A DNA stretch of 64,000 nucleotides, taken from NCBI GenBank assembly GCA_025403435.1, contig CM046343.1, forward strand, positions 30,232,170-30,296,169, read 5' to 3'. Both the position numbers and the translations under genes were made by a program. Below the pieces are notes generated by a model. It was not told the DNA's origin, searched no databases, and worked only from the letters and a program-made list of their open reading frames with translations. Shown piece after piece: positions 58,511 through 64,000 of the stretch. Origin of the DNA: Artocarpus heterophyllus. Lineage: Eukaryota > Streptophyta > Magnoliopsida > Rosales > Moraceae. Numbering within the stretch: position 1 is the first letter of the stretch; the number at the start of each line of letters is the position of its first letter.

Positions 58511-59760
58511 TGAATGTCATGAGAATTTCAGAAAATTTTATAGAGTAATTTGATCTAGCAAAGTAAAAGGTCGCTTGAACTTTTTTTGTTACAAATCTTT
58601 TGATTTAGATGTGAGGATGTTCCAGTATAGGCTAGTTTGGTTACATGACTAAGATGTAAAATTGAGATTAGATCAAGGTAAACTTTAATTGCGTGTGCTT
58701 CTTGAAAACTATTTGAAAATGAAATGTGAGAGCAAAATAATAATAATAATAATAAATTGTAAACCCAATAGATCAATGGAGTTCACCAAGTTCACTCTCG
58801 ATCTCTCCTCCCTCTTTCTCTCTCCATTGATCTGCTCTCCTTCTCTTTCATAAGGACGAACACCGCACATGCTTCCTTGTGAACTCCATTGATAAAGGAG
58901 ATCTCCGAGAGGCAGAGGAGATCATATTGTTGGGGGTGGGCGTGTGGCACTAGATTCACATCGTCTTTGGGGTCGTTGACGGGAGGATGCTTGGCTTGTG
59001 CTTCTGTGGGCACGACCGTGGAGGGTTTGGGTTGAGATGGTGGAGAAGAAAAGAGGTTCATAGGGTTTTTTTTTTTTTTCCATAGTGAAAAAATATATTT
59101 TTTTAATTATTTTTTAAATAAATATTGAATCATAATTTTTAAACTATTTTGATGAGTTTAGGCTGTAATTTGGTGTGGGGGAGCCCACATAAAACCTACG
59201 TAAGGTATAATAATTATCACTGGACCGTTCTCTGCTAGTGGAGAATAAAACTATTTTCCATGATAGAGGTTCCAAAAAAAAAAAAAATCAAATATCGGTC
59301 TTTATGCTATGAATTTTCAGGCCATAATAGAATTGAGGTTTACGTGTATTTGCCCACTCTTTTTCCTCCTCCCGCTCAACGAAGCCGATTTGCCTTAAAT
59401 TGTATAACTGAAATGCACCTATCAGATCCAATATGGAAAATTTAGTATAATGGTTACCATACCAAATAATAATAATAATAATAATTCTATACTGGCAAGA
59501 AATTCATGCATGCAGCCTTTCCTGTTTGAGGTGTTTCTGGCTGAACGACTCTCAGACATGGAACAAACTCTCCGAATTTGATTACCCTGTCTTTTTTCGA
59601 ATTGAACAATTGAAAGATCTATGTGATAAACGCGACCAATACCACATTAAAAATTGTCACAAGAAAGAAATAAGGACATTTTTTGGAGGCTGATTTTGTT
59701 CAGCATACGATAAACGGATATGTCGTTTTAATTAGTCATGAGTCTTCCCACAACAACTTA
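58511..59760. other. intergenic before the tRNA gene
   Basis: 58790-59060 has higher GC and an 89-codon minus-strand frame (MNLFSSPPSQPKPSTVVP...) without family character. TGGAGTTCACCAAG near 58778 is echoed inversely as CTTGTGAACTCCA near 58878, suggesting a repeat. The rest is AT-rich. Confidence 0.4.
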
Positions 59761-59834
59761 GCTGGAATAGCTCAGTTGGCTAGAGCGTGTGGCTGTTAAC
59801 CACAAGGTCGGAGGTTCAAGCCCTCCTTCTAGCG
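59761..59834 (+). tRNA. tRNA-Asn (anticodon GTT)
   Basis: A 74-nt cloverleaf with acceptor stem GCTGGAA/TTCTAGC plus discriminator G, and D arm GCTC...GAGC. The anticodon stem is TGTGG/CCACA with loop CTGTTAA (anticodon GTT). The T arm is GGAGG-TTCAAGC-CCTCC. No intron. CAACAACTTA just upstream supplies the CAA motif seen before many plant tRNA genes, and T runs follow (59837-59840; 59848-59854) as pol III terminators. Confidence 0.97.
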
Positions 59835-59836
59835 TG

Positions 59837-59854
59837 TTTTCTTGGAATTTTTTT
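59837..59854 (+). terminator. RNA polymerase III terminator of tRNA-Asn
   Basis: TTTT at 59837-59840 and a longer T run at 59848-59854 begin two bases after the tRNA. Confidence 0.6.
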
Positions 59855-62103
59855 AAACCTGTAAAAAAAAAATCCTGCTGTTCCCAAATAAACCAAAGGG
59901 GAAACTCTTTCTCAAAACTCAAGGTCAATTTCGGCTTCAGATAGTAGCTAAGTATATTATATAACCTTTTAACCTTAGAAATTGCACAAACAAAAACAGA
60001 CCGCCCTATATATGCAAATAGGGCTCGTATTCCATCCTCCCCTTTTTTGTTTTTTAAGTCCTTTTTTAGGGGTGTTTTATTACGGTTAAATCTTGTTAAT
60101 TATCAAGAATTTAAATAATTAAAGACAAATAAAAATTAACTTATCATTATGGAGGTTGTCCTTGCATTTGAAAAACTTTGACAACTTCGAGGGTTATTTT
60201 TTCCTTCGTTACAAAACACAATTTGTTAATTTTTGGATAATTTTGGATTATCATAAAACCCATAGACAAGTGTTGGATTTATCAACAACTTAAGGGGGTG
60301 TTTTTTAGATTTTCTCATTACAGAAGGAAAAACATAAATTGTGGCAAATTGTAACTATTGTATTAAATATGTGTCTTTAATAATGAAATCGGTCACAAAT
60401 TTAGGATGTTCATAATAACTCAGTATTTTATTGTCATATGTGATGCAATTTTTTTTCCTCTTTGACTGGAAATTGTCGTAAATGAGTTCTGCTCTTTGCA
60501 TGAATCAATTTAGATTTTTTTAGTGTGGACATGGAAAAACATTAGAAAAAACAGGCGATTCACATTAATGAAATAAATGTGGACTACTTAATTGACCATA
60601 ACATTACTTAGTTTGCATCATAAAATTAAAAATAAATATGTTAGCATTCTTCAAGAAATCGAAATAGACATAACGATTTTCTTACTTAGATTTAAGAAAA
60701 AAATACTTGGCAAATAAAACTAGTCTTATGATTAGTCTTACGATTACAATAACAGTTCTATATTTTCAAGAAATTCTACTGTCACCTCCCTTCGACTGGA
60801 CCAAATCCGCTGTGAACTTCTTGTTCTTTCATATGTTCCAGTATTTGCCTATTACGCTCCTACAACAATTGCATCTCCTTTTTCAAAAATTGCATTTGGA
60901 CTCCAGTATGAAGAAAGTAACTTCCTCTGCAAGTAGAACAAATTAGGTGTTTTATGCCTATCAGCACAAAAAACATGATAAAAGTGTAATCTGCAAAACC
61001 ATGAATTTTAAATGTGTTACGAAAATAATGTAATAGAAACAAAGAATAAAAACACATAGAGATTTTCGTAAAAACCCAACACGGGAAAAAACCTCGAACA
61101 GAGGAGAAGAAAATCACTAAACTCGAAAAAAATTACAAGATGGAGACGATTAGAGAGGTTAAAACAATAATACCGAAACCCTAACGCAATATATATATAC
61201 ACATATATATATATAAGTATAAACAAAACCTTAAGGTTCAAAATATAAACTAAACTGTCCAAAACACAAGGTCCGTACCACGGGGCTCCGTCCGATCCCT
61301 CCGCTACCACAATTGATCTTATTAAAAATTTCACATTTATTCTTTCACCACAATTATTACACCGCAAGTTTTTAAATCGTGTCAAACTGAATTCAGGCCA
61401 TAACGAGTAATCTGCAATTCGGACTCCAGTTTGTTGACCTCACGAAGAAAGCACTACACTAACTTCGCTCTGCGAGTACAACAAAATTAGGTGTTCTATG
61501 CCTACCAGCACACAAAAAAACGCAAAAAAAAAGACAAATGAATTAATGCGCTATGAGTGGTACAGATTGTATTCAACTATTGTCGACGAAAATGTTAGTA
61601 GATTAACTAATTAAAAGGACGCAATGAGGTGAAATTTATCAAAAGAAATTAAAATTCATGACTTGTTTTTTTAAGAAATAAGACAAAAATTAAAATTACG
61701 TCCAAATCAAAGTTGGGTTACGATGGTGTCCAAATTAAAATTACGTACATAATTTCAATTGAGAATGCCAAAATTTTAACCATTAAATTACAACTTTACC
61801 AGGTTAAATATGCAAGACCTCACTGCCAATAACCGGTTAAGCAATCATCCTAATCTCAATTATATATTATCATAACTAGGATATAAAAATAAGATTTGGA
61901 GCTTGAAATGTAAGAGTCGTGTTGGTCCTTTTTTTTCCGTCGCTTTACAGACATTTCATGTCAATGTCAATCGTATTTGACATTTCATGTCAATCATGGA
62001 AACATATCAGAGACAAATCACATGGAAACCTCAAAATAAAATCATATTGACAAGCATAGGAGAGCCATAAACATAAGCATGTTCAGTGAGCACTTGAACA
62101 TCA
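59855..62103. other. intergenic between tRNA-Asn and the HMG gene
   Basis: AT-rich. Two related segments (60896-60975 and 61418-61510) form a direct repeat about 0.5 kb apart. The sequence between them includes AAAACCCAACACGGGAAAAA. No gene is recognised. 61920-62100 may be 3' flank of the HMG gene. Confidence 0.4.
60896..61510. repeat. direct repeat pair of about 80-90 bases
   Basis: GGACTCCAGT, GAAGAAAG, ACTTC, TCTGC(A/G)AGTA, ACAAATTAGGTGTT, TATGCCTA.CAGCACA occur in this order at 60896-60975 and 61418-61510. They could be short terminal repeats of a TRIM-like element or a local duplication. No primer site was identified. Confidence 0.45.
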
Positions 62104-64000
62104 TCAATCATTTCCTTCTTGAGTGGACGTAGAAGCACCAGCAATAGTCTTGTTGTATGCCTCAAGTTCCTTCTTGTATATCTCCATGGCTTCAACAGCT
62201 TTGTCATTCCACATTTTCCTCACTTCTTCACTCAGTTCCTATTGTTCAACGTCAAAGTTTTTTTTATCCCATCAGAAGACTTTTCAGGAACAAAGAAAAT
62301 GGAGACAAAAGGGCAAAAAATTAAAAAAATTTAAAAAATGGGAATTTATACCTTCCATTGAAGTGAAATCTTTAAAGTGAGGGTCTTGTTTTCAATCCCT
62401 GGTTGCTCTTCCAACAAATTCTTTCTTGCTTCTTTGCTGAATTTATTCAACACAAGCACATAAAAAATAAGCAATTTTCTTTAAAACATTTAAATCAAAG
62501 ATTTTTTTTTTTTTTTTTTAAGATTTTACCTGAACAATAGGAATGAGGAAGCAGGCTTCTTAGGCTTGTTGGGATCAACATCCTTTTTCTTCTTCTGGCG
62601 TTCCTCTTTTGTTTTCTGTAGATTATTATTATTCAACCGAAATTAGGCAACCATACGTGGTACAAAATGATGTAAAAGAATCAACTTGAATTCAGGTCAA
62701 TAACCTTGATTATATTCTGGGTTTTCTCCTTCTTCTTGAGCAGTTGCAAGGCTTCATGCTTTTGAAGCTTCATCCGCTCTTCCTCTTCCTTCCTCAAATT
62801 GGCAGCTTCCTCTTCCTTATTCTGTTTGTAAATTTCCATCTCTTGCAAATACTTTTCCTTGTTCTTCTTTGCCATATTTTCATAAGGCGCTCTTTGTTTC
62901 TCACTCATGTTCTTCCACTCTTCGCCGGTGATCTTTGCGACCTCGGTAACACATTTGTTCTCTGCAAGTAGAGCCGCTCGCCTCTCATTCGTGAACAGGA
63001 AAAATGCCGACATGGGTTGTTTCGGTTTCAGCGGATCCTTTTCCTTCCTGTGAATAAAAAATGAGTTAGAAAAACACGATCATTTCCATGAAAAGGAGAT
63101 TGCAGATAAAGATATGATTAAATTTTTTACTTGGTCTTCTTGTTCTCCTTGTCAACTTCCTGCTTGAATTGGAGGTATTGTTCAAGCAACTCCATGGCCG
63201 TCTTTTGCTTGTGCTCATCTTCGAAGAGCTTCATCGCTTCTGTCTCGCGCTTCTCTTTCGCGATTACCTGCAAGTAAGCTTCTTTCTCAGCTTGGTACCT
63301 CTCCTCATAAAGCTTCTTCTCTTCAGCACTAATGTTCTTCCACTTAGACCCCAGAATGTTGGAAATTTCCTTGAACTCAGCCTCGGGATTCACCTTCTTG
63401 ATCTGCATTGATAAAAACCCAAATAGAATTTTGACAAAACATGCAAAAATGAAAGATCTCAATCCTCACAAGATTGTTTTACTTTCTCGGCTTTTATTAT
63501 ATACCTCATTCCACTGGTCTTTGCACCATAAGATGTATGGTGAAGATGGCCTTTTCTTCTCAGGGCAATTCTTCTTCTTCTTCTCTTTCTTGTCTTGTTC
63601 CTTGTCCTTCATTGATTGAAAAATTGGGATTGTCTGCACAAAAATTAATATATTAATGATAAGTAAACACCCTTTCAGAACTTTTATATCTGAAAATAAA
63701 CACAAAAACCAGAAATTCATGGTACATCCAAAATTCATTTTTCCCAAGAATCAAGCAATCAAAATGCAATATAAACTGGTCAATGTACAAAACAAATAAA
63801 TCAATAATTTTGTAAGAATCACAAAATTAAGAAGAAATAAAAAAATAAATAATAATAAAATAGAAACCTTGCCTTTTCCCGCATTTTCTCACTAATAAAG
63901 CGAAAGGAAAATTCAAAAGTAAGAATAAGTACAAACAAATGGTCTGAAAAATTGGATTGGAATAAACAAAGAATAACCAAAAATATCCTCAAATAAATCC
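62104..64000 (-). CDS. 3xHMG-box: 3xHMG-box protein (HMGB6/HMGB13-like), 3' part
   Basis: Plant-specific architectural DNA-binding protein with three HMG boxes; in Arabidopsis it associates with mitotic chromosomes. Exons on the minus strand: about 63633-63505, 63402-63131, 63047-62705, 62615-62530, 62436-62352 and 62238-62104. Junction phases agree. A further small exon (EKMREKA) seems to lie near 63868-63892, and the gene continues beyond the window. Box 1 is KRPSSPYILWCKDQWNE...ILGSKWKNISAEEKKLYEE; box 2 is KPKQPMSAFFLFTNERRAAL...ITGEEWKNMSEKQRAPYE; box 3 is KPKKPASSFLLFSKEARKNL...ISLQWKELSEEVRKMWNDK. Lys/Glu-rich linkers join them. The stop at 62104 follows STSTQEGND. Box 3 is less conserved (LTLKISLQW) but complete. 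The N-terminal region is missing here. Confidence 0.93.

Noticed and set aside
58792..59061. 89-codon minus-strand frame with a Pro/Ser-rich start
   Set aside because: Low complexity, overlaps a short inverse repeat, and has no family features.

Overview
The window is nuclear DNA of a dicotyledonous flowering plant. Genes carry short phase-consistent GT..AG introns, intergenic DNA is very AT-rich, and there are Ty1/copia LTR retrotransposons primed by initiator tRNA-Met, several fold-back elements, and plant-specific families (group III WRKY, UGT72-type glycosyltransferase, a 3xHMG-box protein). I cannot name the species; the proteins look rosid-like, which is inference.

Layout. 0-12 kb: 3' end of a PP2C phosphatase gene (+); an orphan first exon of mitochondrial lipoamide dehydrogenase (+); a complete group III WRKY gene (+); and a three-exon plastid membrane-protein gene (-) with an 18-nt microexon, whose 2-kb first intron holds a dead, intronless choline-kinase retrocopy with a poly(A) tail. 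12-24 kb: AT-rich intergenic DNA with a CGAC-rich segment, then an anthocyanidin-reductase-like gene (-) split in a coding exon by a 4.3-kb copia element with a 5-bp target duplication. 24-31 kb: the nucleoporin SEH1 (8 exons, -) and an intronless UGT72-like gene (-), both intact. 31-40 kb: inverted-repeat elements and a small frameshifted plant gene (-). 40-45 kb: a second copia element with an almost intact pol frame. 46.2-48.4 kb: a 2.2-kb fold-back element with Harbinger-like ends and arms of degenerate G-rich hexanucleotide repeat. 48.6-53.6 kb: a seven-exon GABA/amino-acid permease gene (-). 54-62 kb: a non-autonomous hAT-like element, a GDSL-lipase remnant and a tRNA-Asn gene. 62.1 kb to the end: the 3' part of a 3xHMG-box gene (-), running off the window.

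The genes do not form one pathway. Intact neighbours are housekeeping or transport genes (nuclear pore, GABA import, chromatin, tRNA) plus a stress regulator and a glycosyltransferase. Many other loci are damaged: PP2C (metal-ligand change and early stop), LPD (one exon left), choline kinase (two frameshifts and a stop), the ANR-like gene (transposon), the 34-kb gene (frameshift) and the GDSL remnant. The most unusual object is the 46.2-48.4 kb fold-back element.

Splice sites were set by eye from GT/AG and reading-frame continuity. Family names come from remembered family sequences, with no database search.
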